In this document: positions 24,885 to 38,913 of the stretch, piece after piece
Layout: every line of letters begins with the position of its first letter
How positions within the stretch are numbered: the first letter of the stretch is position 1
Assembly (NCBI GenBank): GCA_030762175.1
Contig: CM060838.1
Location: 15,506,001 to 15,570,000, forward strand
Reading direction: 5' to 3'
Source of the DNA: Metallyticus violacea
Taxonomy: Eukaryota; Arthropoda; Insecta; Mantodea; Metallyticidae
DNA: 64,000 nucleotides
Notes under the pieces: model-generated
Databases searched by the model: none
The model's input: the letters and a program-made list of their open reading frames with translations, nothing else
Told to the model about the DNA's origin: nothing
Made by a program: the position numbers and the translations under genes

Positions 24885-25710
24885 ACGGATATTTACATGG
24901 AATATCCAGTAATCTAATATCTTGTATTCAATCAAATATCAGTGTATTATAAAAGCACATATGGTTCTATGGACTCGTGCGTCTGTAGAGTTGCATTGTA
25001 TGGTGCAACTGAAATAAATTCAGTACTCCTGCTGTTGTTGCTTCTTTTATATCTTTTCTTCACTCTTGGTTGCCTATTACTGTGAGGCATGGAGCACAAG
25101 ATTGCATCTCGTTAATGGTCATAAACGTAGATGCTAAAAGGATTTTAAGAATGAAAGCATACGTATAATGAACATGCAACGTTAATTTTATATTTAAACT
25201 TTTTCCTAAACCTAAACCTAATAGTAGTTTTACCGAACACAATAATGAAGCAAAAGTGAAGCATTATTTAATGGTCAAAGAATTAATATCTATTTTAAAC
25301 AAAAAGATGTAAATAATTTATGAGTTTGATCAATTAAAATACATAATTTCTAATTACGCGAAGGAGATAAGAGATAAAAACTATTGATACAATAAATACG
25401 TCGGGCTATTTTACCATCCAAGCGGATCATCTCTCTTGAGACATTTAATGACGCACTAACCTCTACTTAAATAATAACAACAAACAAATGATTTCGGGAA
25501 TGATAAACAGAACAAACCTACTTTTATTTGCAAGTAATTGTAGGTTAATCACTCTCTGTGGCTTCCATACATATTTGTTGACGAGTTTTATGAATTATTT
25601 ACAACATTTGCGCTGGGTGGGAGTTTTTATGTACCTCTTGTGCTTTTGTTAATGCAAAATATGAATTTTGAGCATTCAAACGTATAAAGAGCAAATGGTG
25701 CTTTTAAAAG

Positions 25711-25732
25711 AAAAAAAAAAAAAAAAAAAAAA
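25711..25732. repeat. A homopolymer, 22 bases
   Basis: Uninterrupted run after tttaaaag; no SINE or LINE body recognised upstream of it. Confidence 0.9.
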
Positions 25733-26480
25733 GCGAGAGCATATTCTTTCTCTCATAAAAATAGAAGAAGAATAGAATTGAAATTGAAATTGAAACAACT
25801 TTATTTTCCCTGCACTCAGACCTCTATTCATTATTCAATAAGCACCGTCTTTCTATGCATACTCCATAGTATGAATTTTCATCAATAATGTTATACGAGT
25901 TTCATATTTATATAACGATTACACGATTTCATTTTTTGCATACACAACAAAAGTTAAGATAACACAATGTGCATTGGGTTCCATGGTCATCACCAGGCCT
26001 AGGAGTTATATGCACAAAAGGTCTGAAATATGCACAAAAAAAAAAAACATACAACATCCAATTTTATCAAATAGTCCATCCTCTTATACCCTCTTTATTT
26101 TCTACTGTAATCTATTTGTAAAAACTAAAAAAGTTACATTTGTAATCAAGATTTGCAAGTGATTTTGTGTGTTATCTACATGAATATTTTTTTAATTTTT
26201 AAAATAATCGCTGTACACAACATTATGTTTTATATGTTAATGTACAAACATGTGACTAGCGTGAAAATGTCATACATTTTCTTATCTTTAATTACAGCCC
26301 TGTACCAAGATTTTTTACAGCAACGTGTATATCTTTATTTCAATAGCTTCACCAGTGTGTCCTTATGTTCAGGAAAGGTATGCTGGCTGTTACAGATTCT
26401 ACAACATTAGTGATTCACACGGTGACATTGTTTCAGTTTAAAAAGTCGCAAAGTTTCCCAAAATCAGTTTTAAAATTGTA

Positions 26481-26700
26481 CAAGGCAAAGTGTACAAGAC
26501 AAATCCACAGAAATTAGATAAATTGAAAAATAACATTCGTGAAGAAATGTCTTGCGTTTCTCAGATGGAACTGCAGAGGGTAATGATTAATTTCATAAGT
26601 CGATATCAGAAATGTATTGAAAATGAAGAGAGGCGGTACCAGCATTTTCTTGCTGGGTAATGGTGAGCAAATGTATCTGTTAGTAATAAACTATACGATA
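26481..26700 (+). pseudogene. Mariner/Tc3-like transposase C-terminal relic
   Basis: Reads KGKVYKTNPQKLDKLKNN, then REEMSCVSQMELQRVM and RYQKCIENEERRYQHFL before a stop. This is the same C-terminal segment as at 6.9-7.05 kb (NPHTLDEVKYNSREEMPSIS...ELQR), and the ~40 bp 3' flank is also similar (ttctgactcccttcac here, ttctgattcccgttcac at 7.13 kb). The catalytic domain is absent. An independent truncated copy of the same transposon family. Confidence 0.75.
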
Positions 26701-27111
26701 ACATAGCTGCGTACTTTCTGACTCCCTTCACCGAGTTACCAGCTTGAACCGACCGACCGTTACGCGTAGAGTGGTCCCGGTAAGGAAAAACATCGATTAT
26801 CGTTTTGATTCTTATGTTTAGATTATCGATTTTGCTGTGAAATTAAATAGTACCCGGATTTTTTTGTGCCAAATCCGAGTCGTGAATCAAAAAAGTATCC
26901 GGGAGCTCTTTACGAAGGAAATTATGTCGAGAAAGGCATAAGAGCACAAAATTCTGACATTTACAGACCACTTCTTAAAAAAACATCTTTTTTTGTGACC
27001 ACTTTCGTCAGAAAAATACCTGACTTTTGGCAAGTACTTGGGAAGCCTTGAATAAATGACTATGAATAATTCCTTTAATAATATAGCATTATAGGTCCAC
27101 AATGCTCATCC

Positions 27112-27404
27112 TAACCGCCACGGGTGCCCGAGGTCGTTAAGGCGCGGACTCGTGAGCGGCAGGTCTGGGGTACGAATTCCGCCAGGACTGTCTTCCCTGA
27201 CTGAGGTTTTTTCCAGTTTTTCCTCAGTCCTCATAACTGGCAAATGCCGGGGAGGTACCCTAAACTTAGGCCTGGAACGTTTCCTCCCTTAAAAAATCCT
27301 TTCCCAATTTAACATTTCATTTCATGTATAATCAGTGTTCACCGCCTGTGGTGCCACAGTAGTAAAAACGGCCGTGAAACACCATTCAAAAAAAAAAAAA
27401 AAAA
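27112..27404 (+). mobile_element. SINE-A, full length with target-site duplication
   Basis: Complete head-body-tail organisation, ending in a 17-base A run. Flanks acaatgctcatcc (27099-27111) and acactgctcatcc (27405-27417) match at 12 of 13 positions. Head tgcccgaggtcgttaaggcg and gtacgaattccgcc shows two changes in the internal promoter boxes. Confidence 0.93.
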
Positions 27405-27417
27405 ACACTGCTCATCC

Positions 27418-30099
27418 AACTATGCATTATATGAATAAACTTAAAACCACACAATATTTTAGTTAAGACGGAATCTACAAAGCAAAAACAAAAAATTGGG
27501 GATTAGAAATGAGAGAGCTGCTACAAAGAAAAGTAACAAGCTTCAATTTGTCATGAAAACTTAAATTTCAAGCACAAATAGAAAAAAAATTATCCTTATT
27601 TTAAGAAATGAGTTTGAAAATAATTTCAATTGCAAATACTTTCTTCGGATTGCCTTTAAAAAGTAACATATAAGAAGCTCTAAGTCCCAGAAAATGTGTT
27701 TGCGGACAGAATTCTGCTGTTATCTTTATATCTCGGAACAGAATTCTACCATAGGCTAAATTATCATCCAATGAATTTTTATCATGACTCCAGAATATCT
27801 CTGGATAGAATTACTTACCTATAAAATTGACGTGATACGGAAGTAACATTCTGCATCGTGCAAGATAGCAGAAGGAGCAATTGGCACAAGAAGTACAACA
27901 ATTAGTTCCTCCTTAAAATTGTACAAAGGTCTAATCAGCATCTACTGCTTTTATGGACTTTAATACAAGAGTTTAAAGCAGTGTTAATTATCAAGATTAA
28001 AGTGTAACAAGGCTGGAAAAACAAACGCTCTCAGAGAGGCTATGCCAACATCCACAATACAGCATAAGCTTGTGGAAATCAAGCAAACAATAACGAACTC
28101 ACTAAGTACAAAAGCCGAACTTCAAACTCTACATTTACGAACCACTTTCCACCCGCTCGCTCTCCAACGCGATTATCTGCGATTCAGGCTTAAAATCGAC
28201 CTAAAATTGTTACCACTCTTTTTGTTTTTTTCCTTGCATTAGTAAGTTTTAGTTATTGCCTCCCATTACAGCCTACAGTTTTCTTAATACAACGCTTGGA
28301 AAAGTAATAAAATACACTACTGGATAATCTCTCTGAAATAGCCAGCAAATCTTTGACACAGTTAAAAAGTTTCGTGTATCAGTGTGTTGGTATCCTTTAA
28401 TATCATGATTGTAAATACAAATATTACTACAAATGTCATTTCTGTTTAAGCATTTCACGATTTATCATTAATGGTTTATTCTTTATTTCTTTCTGTCATT
28501 TTCTAATGCTAATTAACTCCACTGCTATCTTTGCTTTTTGACCTGCACGATTGAATGCTATTTCGTAGCTGTTGGTGGGTCATGAAGCATAGCCGGCAAC
28601 TTTGGCGGCAAGTGTTGATGAGGAAAGTTTGTTTTTTCAGCCAGCGGAGAGGGAAAAGGTTTCTCGGGTGGAAATTCGAGGAACTTTCCCCACGATTGGT
28701 GTTTTATTTGTGTTCTAGTTACGGTGTATTACTTTCATTCGTTCGCTTTTCCGTCTTGTTATAACTTTCTCTCCAAGAACGAGCCGCGAGCTGCCAAATG
28801 CAGCTGAGGTTTCTTAATGGAACCTATTACTAAAAGACTAACACTAAACGTATTCCCAGGCTGTAATGTCTGGCTTTGCAACTGTTTTATTCAGGTTAAC
28901 AGGGATAGGGTGATGTTGTAAAGCTTGTTGAAAAGTACGACACTAAAAATAACAAGGCTGATTTATATGCGCGCGCTCCAGCGATCGTCAGTTGTTACAA
29001 AGGGTTTTACTTTGACTAATGAAAAAATTGTATCCCTGTTAATAACATTAACAAGCCCCGCGCTTTGCTGCACCGTGAATTCCATCGATTTGTATCGATA
29101 AATCCATCTACAAGGAAATCTAAGCGACAATGAACGATACAACAATTACTAACCTGAACCAATTTAACATCCAGCGAAAATGTCACCACCAACAAAGATA
29201 GGCGAGTTTTTGTGCTATTTTTAGTAAGCAGCATTTAAATAAAGTTTTATTTCACAGTTATAAAACGTTCTTATTGTTAGTTTTCGTCCCGGATATCCTG
29301 TATATAGTATCTGTAACTGATTAAATACACGAGATTATTTAATCATATATTTTTCCACTTACCTGTGTTAAATTAGCCTAACAAACTTTTGAACACGTGA
29401 GTATTGGCCACCATTTTTATATTTTGTAACGATATATTGTCGCCATGGAGATTATGATTAGTGTCTGTGAAAGTTTCTCGCGAACTGCATTAACAGTGTA
29501 TCGACAGTTAAAAATTACGAATTTATAAAGGGTAATCGTTTAGTGAAATGCATAGTAAAGTGTGAAATGTGATGTTTCATCCCTCTAGGCACCTTATGAA
29601 GTAGTGATTTACTGAAGTTTATGGAAGTTTCAAAGTACAAATGAAGTAATGAAAGCAGGGTATACGAAATAGCAGTATTTTCCCGCACAGATGATGTGAT
29701 GATGGTTTAAAGATGAATATGTAGCCATATCATATTAGTGTGATTACATGAAACTGCAAGACATTCGTCCTGAACTTAATAGGTTAAGCAGAATTTGAAT
29801 TAGAACTATGTGCCGAGATCTAGTTTCCCCCATCTGCGTCCTTTAATGGCGAATAAAATTTTTATTTGCTGTTTTCCCCCTTGGCTCGTCCTCTGGTTTT
29901 AGTCCCGTGAGATATTGTCGTTAAAACAGAGACCCGTATCCCTGAACTATAATAAACATATTTAGTGTTTAAATATGCATATATGTGAATGGTAAATAAC
30001 ATAGAGATCGGTTATTTAACTGATAGTGGGAGTTAGACCTCGTACCTAAGCATCAGGTACCTGGCAAAGAGCAAATTTTGCTGGAGCTCTTCTATTTTT
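27418..30099. other. Intergenic, nothing recognised
   Basis: Slightly GC-richer stretches at 28.55-28.80 and 29.0-29.2 kb carry 60-72 codon frames without recognisable homology. Confidence 0.45.
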
Positions 30100-30905
30100 T
30101 TCTGTTCTACATTTATTTATTTATTTTGTGAACATTACAGATTTTCCAATTACAATATTCAATTAATTAGAAATAATCCTTACAATTATAAACAATGACA
30201 AAATAAAACAAAATAAAGGCAGAACACAGTAAATCAAATATGATAAAAAAGTTGCAAAAACAAATAGAACAAAAACAATCAAAAATGGTAATGTTGGTAC
30301 ATGATAAGCTAATCAATGTATATTTTGTAATAAATGATCACAAGGTAAAGCGAAAGTATACAGATTCATATTGAATATACCAATAGTTTAATTTATTATA
30401 TAATGTTTGCATTCTAAGCACAGGAGAATATTTATATGCATCAGTATTAACCCTTGGAATAAAAAAAATATTACGAAATCGGTTTGGTGTGACATTTGGA
30501 AACATAAAAGCACACATATTGACTGTCTCAGGTTTGAGCCATCAACCTTTTGTAAAGGAAAAGTAACAAGTGACGATTCCTTCTGTGAGATAAACTTTGG
30601 TACTGAAATAATTTAAGTAAAGTGTCATAAGAAATTAAATTAGGAATAAAACATATTTTTTGAAAAATTGCATACTTTTGAAATTTGCATTGAATTATTT
30701 CAATAAGTTTAACAGATTTGTCAATGTAAGGACTCCATATAATAGATGCATATTTAAGTTTAGATCTGACAAATGAATTGTTTAAAATAAATACAATTCT
30801 CAGATTATTAAAACAAAATGAATTAGGAATAATAAAACCCATATACTTATGTGCATTCACTAGATATAAGCATAATACAAGGCCAAAAAGCAAGGGTCAT
30901 ATTAC
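30100..30905 (-). mobile_element. LINE 3' end with reverse-transcriptase tail, minus strand
   Basis: A 121-codon minus-strand frame (30528-30893) contains KYMGFIIPN...NNSFVRSKLKYASIIWSPYI...IEIIQCKFQKYAIF. This is the classic 'LGfi.R....L..sLVRS.LEYas.vWsP......IE.vQ..Flr' block that closes the reverse transcriptase region in LINEs. After a frameshift the reading resumes as NRFRNIFFIPRVNTDAYKYS, then PVLRMQTLYN, matching the 'RtN..qnSPl.Rm...yN' block, and stops near 30385. About 280 bp of AT-rich 3' UTR follow, ending in aaataaataaata, a (TAAA)-type tail. No endonuclease or reverse transcriptase core: a 5'-truncated, inactive copy. Confidence 0.85.
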
Positions 30906-32199
30906 CACCTTCTTCTCTAGTTTTAGGTGTCTCTATTTTTCATCTAAAGACCTGTTAACTAAAGAAATATGTTTAATTATTTACCAGAAATAAATAAAAG
31001 TAATTGGAATATGTACAGATAAAAGGTCCGATTAAGGGTATTTCAGTATAAATGCATTCTAATTATTTAAATTCGGGTAATTGAATATCAAGTTTGAAAA
31101 TGAAATTATATTTATTATCTCTTATCTTCATTTAATACATAATTATTTTCTTATCTTGAATGATAAAATTCTATATGTGAATTTTTATGACAACTTTAGC
31201 CAATATTTTTTTTGGACCCCAACGTTTTAACGAAAATAGGAAATAAGCTTTCACACCAAAACAATTGTGATGCATATATTTTTTTAATATGAACAATAAA
31301 GAAATAATAAAACTTCTAATAAAAAACCGAATTAAGTGGTTAAGAAGTCAAAGAAATATTGGCATTTTTTCGCATGTTTACTATGGAAGAATATTCGTAT
31401 CAAAGTTGTTGATGGATGTTGAAATGAGGACAGAGATAGTTTTACTTAGCGGTAATCTAAGTAAATTTCATATATATATAATATAAAAGCAAAGAATTTT
31501 TACTAATCAATTCGGAAGGGGTAATTTTGAAGATGTTACATTTATAAAAGTAGAAAATAATAAAAATTTAAGCTAAACGTTCGAAATCTCTCCGTACCTA
31601 AAACAAACATCCCATTTTGATTTCACGTCACGAAAACGCTTTTCTCTACTTAAACGTAATCTCAAGGCGCTCTTCCTTGATACGGTCCAAGTTTGTCTCA
31701 AATACATGAATATGTCAATTAGGCCCTTTCTTTTTATACAACCGTAATTGGGTTTGGAAAGTTTCTCCATACCAGGTAATCAGGCCGCGGTAAGATAATG
31801 CCTACTATTTGAGGTTGGAAGCATCACTTTCAACTTCGGAATGTTTTCGCTGTTTATCGAATCGCGTTAGGGGGTCGCAGCATGTACGATATTATCAAGA
31901 ACTCTGTTGTGAACTTGCTTTTATTATCTAGCAAAGACACTTTCATCGTGTTGGAATTCCCAAAGGATGGGTAACTGCAACCTCTCAGGCAAAGGATTCT
32001 GCTTTAAAGTAATATTCTTGTTGTTTTCATTATTTCATAATAACCAAGGAATTTGGAAGTTTAATATTCTAAGCGAATTATAATTAAATGCTTAATTTTT
32101 AATTTGTATTAATTTTAATACAGCAAAATCCAGTCATTCAATTATCTGATGACGATGCGTCGCAATGAAAGTGCATCGGCCAATAAGCCATTGCTCTAG
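30906..32199. other. Intergenic, nothing recognised
   Basis: AT-rich, no recognised element. Confidence 0.5.
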
Positions 32200-32406
32200 G
32201 CCAATTTTTTCGGGTGTAAAAATCCTAAGTATGGCTTCCTTCGGAAGGGAAGTAAAGCCGTGGGTCCCGTGTCGTACATTTACGGCACAAAAAAGAACCT
32301 CAAGCCTGAAAGAAGAGGCCTCTGAGCAAAATTTGTCGGCCGTTTCACGGCCTGAATTGAATGGGATGCTGATGACCTGAGATGTTCAAGAGCGTCCATA
32401 AATAAA
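32200..32406 (+). mobile_element. SINE-B, head missing
   Basis: Begins inside the family at ttttttcgggtgtaaaaatc, then cttccttcggaagggaagta, cctcaagcctgaaagaagag, gagcaaaatttgtcggccgt and a terminus gagcgtccataaataaac. The tRNA-like head is absent, so this is a 5'-truncated copy. A 71-codon frame crossing it is only a by-product of the SINE. Confidence 0.9.
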
Positions 32407-35400
32407 CAAAATCAACATCAGTGGTGGTAGGTATTATATAACGTAATTTTTTCCTACTAACAAATTATTTATGTTCTTGCAATGCAGTTATTTATTTACC
32501 TGTTATTTCCACTTACATTTTGAGACCACTGCTGCTGTTTTATTTGAAATATTAAATTAGTTATCCCTGTATGGTGTTTAATGCTATTTATGAAATTCTA
32601 TGCACATGAAAAATCATTTACGACCTTTGAAGTTTTTATTCCTGCAAACGTTCTGCCTTTTCCATATCATGCTCAACGTTAAGGAGAGGGCAAATTTTTA
32701 AGTGCCTTGCATGCCATATTTTGGTGCAAATAATTTGAATTACAAAAGAACATGTTCAATTTTTTTTTAATTTTGATTTAGACGAAACATTTTCAGATAA
32801 AATAAATATTACTATGTTACTCATAGTGGATATAAAGATGCAAGGCAATTTCGGGAAAAGAATACCGGACCAAAAAACTTCAAACAGATGCTGCAGAGCT
32901 TCTCTGTACTCGTTTGGGGTCTATAGGATTTCTTATTCCTGTTTCCCACATTAGAACTACAAAGCAGAGTATCTATCGACATAAGAGAAACTGCAAATTG
33001 GACCAAACAGAGAGATTTGCAGATGTAGGTACTGGTCAAAGAAAATAATATCATTAACTACGAATGATAATGGTGTATTATGTCGTGTACATCTAATTAT
33101 CACACTTGCCTATACCGAGAACACATTCAGGTCTACAAACTTCCTGATATCTGCAGAAAAAATAAGTTGTAACTCTTCAGAACACGCGCCTCAAGTCCTC
33201 TAAAGCTCTTGTAATCTTCCCACAATCGAAATGTTTGGAGGGCAAACTTCCATGGCCTGTACTTTAGATCTATATTTCTTGCGAAATCTTCCCTGACATC
33301 GCAAAAGTTTCTGTACGTTAGAATAATACAATAAAATATACATGTATACTAATATTGTAAATGAAAGAAGCAGAAATAAATAAATAAATACTAAAATAAA
33401 CAAATATTTCTTGTTTCTTACAACAATTGAAGATGGAAAAAAGTGAATATCGAATCTTTAATGTGACGTAACGCATAGCCGAAATGAGCTGCATGAGGAA
33501 AGGCTAAGGGAGCAAAATAAAGTATGTTAATGTATGAAAAATATAATAAATAAGGAAACAGGAACGTTGACACATTAGACTTAAATCTTTTGGTATATAC
33601 CGTTATGGAAAAATAAAGTCCTCCTCACTAAAGAAAATTGTTTGTAAGTTCCTCACGACTAGACAAGTGATGCTAGATATAGAATTAGCGTGAAAACGAC
33701 ATTGAACAGTTAAATGATTGCACTAGTCCAATATGTTAAGAATTGGAGTTCGTTTTAGATTCTTGGGGGCCAACAACCAGTTATTGCATAGAAATAGGTT
33801 AAACATGCTACACGTTTTGTCTTTCATCCAATGTATGTTTCCATGTTTAGGTTTTACAGTTATAGAAATAAGCACAAAGGGCTCATTGTTTATTAAATAT
33901 TTAAAATGGGATAATATATAAGTATGCTTAGAAATATATTATTATATACCATAAGAAATTAAATGATGTGAAAGATTACCTTTTAACATTTTAACTACCC
34001 TTAACATGTAAATAAAAGGTGATACCATCACCACCTTCATGCACAAAGAACTCTCCAGCTCTCGCTGTAACTACCTACATTAGTTATCCCAAGGTTTTTT
34101 TCGAACGACCGTTGCTAATGAATTGTTCTTGTGCATTATATTTTTAAAAGATAACACGGAAGGTGGTCTAACAAGATTTTAATTGCATTTCATATTTATC
34201 TTTCTTCTTAAGTTGAACATTTTAAAATAATGTTCTGTTCCACATTATAAATTTTTTAATTAACTGTCCAATGCTGAACGTATTAATTTTTTCCCTTCCA
34301 ATGCCACAAAGAACTTTGCTTTAACATAATAACCTTTAACTTATGCAGCTTATTTTCAAACTAAAATATGTTCTTATTCATCATCTCTACCGACCCTAAA
34401 CGTTCGTAAATAGTCAAAGGTACAGCCTACAATCTCATGATAGTGATACAGATATATAATTATTTTATAATAATATGCGCGACTGCTTCCTTTTGTTACC
34501 CTTATAATTCATGGCGTTCTTTCCTTCTGCAACCATCATATCGTAGTTAGTAAAGTGAGGTTAGGTTTCTCCCCGTTGTGATTGCTGGTTTTTACGATGT
34601 TCCTCAAGAATTCGGCGGTTTTCGTAAAAATTTATCCAGCTTAACATACATAAATTCGTTTTTAATACATCGCACTTTGCTATTTTGGAAGGAATATTAT
34701 CATAAAACATAATTAAATGGTTTTGTTAATCGAATTACTGGTTACATTTCTATTGATACCCGACATTGTTAAGTTATTCTGTTGTGTACATTTATTTATG
34801 TTTAGCCGCATGTTAAATACATCAAATTGATTATTTATGTTTCATTTGTTACAGGTAAGATTTGGATTACAAACTAGTGCGAAAGGCTGTTTGGCAGAAC
34901 GGGGTGGTATGTAAACTATATACTATAATTTATGTCCAAAATGCTTTAATACTGAAAATAAAAAAAAATTATGTTAAATTCACAGTTTTATATATAGTGC
35001 AAGAGGCATACACAAGTCCATTAATTTAATTAGTTCATACATATTATGTTATTGGACTAAAGAATATATTTTTCTGGAAGTACAGAAAAAAACGGGTATA
35101 GAAATAGACTTAATAAGGTAAAATTTTTTTGAAGTTCCTAATGCACCTTTAATTACTGTAAATGTACATTCCTAGAAAAGGAATATTCTGCTTCTTGATT
35201 CCTAGAGAGGCAATCAAATTATTACTTCACGGGTATAAACATTTCCCTCCAAATTAACACAAGTGCTAAGAAATAACTGACGCTTAATGTTTTTTTTTCT
35301 AGAGAAGGGATATATGAGCTGTATTAAAATATTAACCTTACTTCGCATATTTTCATCAAGGATATAACTACAAAATATATTGGCTTTCTCTGCTAAATCC

Positions 35401-38400
35401 ATTAAGAGTTTTATAAAAATAAAAATGCTTCATTATATATGCTGAAACTTTGTGAAGTTCATGTGAAATTGGATCATTCTATGTCTATATTTAACTGAAA
35501 ATTTGTGAGCTTATAGGGATAGGAATATATAAATTAAAATAATATTAACCCCGCTGAGCTGTTTGTTTTAAATACCTCTTTATTAAGTATTATTTCATAC
35601 TAAGGAATTGTATTTGAAATTAATTTGTTTCATAATTTTATAGTCTCTTTTAAAATGCATGCTGATTTCTTATTTTTGCGGAATAAAATAACTCTTTTCA
35701 GGATATTGGTATCTTTAACAGTGCTAAACATTAACTACATTGCAAATCCACGTCTCAATAAGAAAGCCCGCGCATGCGCTATATGCCACCAACCCTTGCA
35801 CCGTACTAAAATACATTTTTAAAATAACTTCTAATTTATGTAAGCTGTTTCTGATATCGACCATATTTTTGAATACGAATAATTGTTCCATTTTAAAGTA
35901 GAACATTTTAGCGTGTATTAAATATTTTAATACGATTGCAGCTTTTTAAAATAGTTATAATGAAATAAACCCCCATGGTTAAATAAATAAATATTTTTGT
36001 TTATCATTTAGAAAGCGTGAGAAGTAGGTAACGTATAATTATAGTTTGTGCTTCTGTAGTGCATAATTCCAGATGTTTTTTTTTTTTAAAAAAAGCACAA
36101 CTTTCTTCAAATGTCATAATTCAATATTTATTATAACAAAATCTTCTGCAAGCAGGGGCTTCATATAAAGTGTTATCTCTTAAAGTTTCATATATTAAAA
36201 TAATTGACTTTAAAAATATGAGGTCAATTTTTTAAGCGTCTTGTGCGAATGGCATGAATTGTTCCATATAATGCAGTTAAAGAGTCGATTATGCACTAGT
36301 ACATACTATAAATATACCTATCGGCGTTTATAAACCTATTGATCATTCTATTTTTAAATTGATTGGCATTAATGTCATTGTTGCTTGGAATAAAGTACCA
36401 TAATGACATTAATTAGAGTCAAACATCCCTTAATAAAGTCTGGAAACCAAACGTATCAATACACCCAAACTCTTAAGTTATAAGAAAATGTAGAAAAATT
36501 TATATCATGTTTTATATTATCCAGATCTATTTAATCGAATTTATGAAGCATAACACTACAAAGATACATTTGAAATTATTAGAGGAAAATACGTAAGACA
36601 AACGTCCAGCTGTTTTGAAAAGACTGTGTGCTTTCCTGCACAACAATTCTTAGCCCAAAGCTAGCAAAACTACAAAGACACTCGGATATTCATTAGTTCT
36701 AATCTCAATGTCATTTCTAAAGTTTTAGAATTTTTGAAGAAAACTCTCAGGGGAGTAATTTTGTTGTATTATTAATACAAGGTCCTTTATATATTAATTT
36801 ATTTATCTACCTATTTTATTTTACTTATTTCAGAATTTAACCCCCCCCCACAAATAACCGCTTTATGAAACTTCAAATTTGTCGTATCTTCAAGCGGAAA
36901 TAAGCAGCAAATAAAATATATTTATTTTTCTCTATATTTCGTTTCCATGCAATTCGCTAATTCTCGGTTATTCGATCATACGGTTTTAGCTACTCCTTTG
37001 TTGACAAAAGCCTGCAGTTACATCAAAGGCTATTAAATTAAATACAAAGACTGTATGCACTTGTCACAGAAAAAGCAAAAGCTGAATATATCTTTATTTT
37101 CTAAAAAAAAAAAAAAAAAAAAAAAGCTGGCGCATATGATGAAACCAATTACATTGGTATACAAAAAAGAATAAACAACTATATTCTTTGACAAAAATTG
37201 TAATAAACTGAATTTAAATTAATAGTGTGGCCCACATTGTTCCTACATTTCATGTGACAATGAAAAGACTATGAGGTTTTTCCCCAAGCCGTTCTTTCCA
37301 TTCTTGTCCATGTCAGAAAGATTTGTTCACTGGTTTTGGTTTCCATTGACTGAAACAGGCATAGAAACTTCTTGAAAACAGATGAAGTAATATTTGTGGC
37401 TTACACGTTCGTTTCTGTCTCTGTTTTTAATCGGGTAGATCATTTCGGACACATTTGGTCTTCATTCTAAATTAGTAGGTCCAAAGCCTACTCTGTTAGC
37501 CCGACCCAGTGACCCAGGTAACGTGTGTAAGTTAATATTTTATTTTGGTATTCTCAATGATCGTTTAATACTGGTTTTAACTTTCTTTTGTATTTGTAAT
37601 GTAGTGGGAACTTATAAAGTGAAGTTCTTGAAAGTATCAGGGTGGTACTAATGATTAAATGTGAAATTTATAACTATTTTTAGCCCCGTTAATTGTTTTA
37701 AAGTTTAAAAAAAATTATTGTATATTATATGTGGTATTTAACGGTTAGTGCTTAAAGATTTTATTGCTCTTTGTCATTCCAAAATTGATATAAAATTTGC
37801 ATGTGAATCATATCGTTGTTTATTGTTGAATGAATTAAAATATATTTTAATTTATTATTCTTCCCCTTACTGGAAAGTTTCCTTTCTTCAGCCATATCCT
37901 GGAGAGTTTTCCTTCCAGCGCGCTTCCCACTTTAAATCTTGTCCGGGTATCAATGGCAAGGTGTCAAATTAAAGTTTCTTTGGTAGCAGAGAAAAGTGAT
38001 AAGTTGTGATTTGAAGGCGGCAAGGGAAGCTCTTACTTCCTGACTGATGGAATTTTTCAATTCGTCGATTTTATGCAGATGACGGTAAAGGCTTTATTTT
38101 AAGAACCCCAAGAGGAAGTGGTTCCAAGCTGTTAAGTCTGCTCTGGGTTACGTTAACTCTCCAGAGCGGGAGAAAAGATGATTGGGAAACATTCTCGGAG
38201 AAAACCCGTACTTCTGCGCTTTATCCTGTTGGAACCAGATGATGTTATTTGTTGTGCTTACTATTCTGGCATTTGGAAAGCTATCAACATGTTAACATAG
38301 TTATCAGCATTCACATTTTGCTGCATGTTTTGCAAGGTCCCCAAAGTTCTAACACTGGTGTCTGCTGTGACAGGTCTTCACACCCACGCGTGTCTGAGAG

Positions 38401-38913
38401 TGAATGTTTATACATAAATAAATTGTAATACTTGTTAAACATTTTAAATTGTGTGTAGTAACAAGCAAGAACATTTCATGTATCACAAAAAGTATTAGGC
38501 CATTGGACGCATACCTTCTTAACGTGAGGAAAAGGCTGTCAATAGTAAATCTCTTGTATTCTCACATTCTGATAAAGTCTTGAGAAATAAGTCTCTCTGT
38601 TATGAAAAAGCTAAATGCATTATGCAGGTGTCCGGCATGAACCGAAAAATAGGTCTTTTGTATCTTTAGTTGTTGAAAATGCTCCAAAATTCGTTAAAGA
38701 TAGAAAGGGAACAGGTGTTGGCGATGGTGTCATTACATCGAATGATCATGAACTCCCCAATGAGCAGTCAAAAAGTTGATAAAACATTGTTAAAGAAATT
38801 ATGTTTTAATATTTATGTCTTCGTTTCAATAAACACATATTTTTATTTTACAATATGTTTAAAAATTAAGTGTTTCGCATTTATTGCCGCTCAGTGTATA
38901 TAAAGACCATACC
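32407..38913. other. Long intergenic stretch, homopolymers only
   Basis: 6.5 kb of AT-rich DNA with a C run at 36841-36849 and a 23-base A run at 37103-37125. The frames of 60-78 codons scattered here match nothing recognisable. Confidence 0.45.
37103..37125. repeat. A homopolymer, 23 bases
   Basis: Uninterrupted run; no retroposon body recognised before it. Confidence 0.9.

Larger units (their letters stand above)
23272..26480. other. Intergenic with simple repeats
   Basis: Holds a long (TA)n tract, a 22-base A run at 25711-25732 and a short G run near 24019. No recognised coding region. Confidence 0.5.

Noticed and set aside
32165..32380. 71-codon protein at 32.2 kb
   Set aside because: The frame is the translation of SINE-B; the same residues appear in the frame over the 52.9 kb copy.
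33420..33500. Fourth Penelope-like 3' UTR copy on the minus strand
   Set aside because: Weak resemblance (gtgaatatcgaa, gtaacgcatag) without the coding tail; not above what AT-rich DNA can give.
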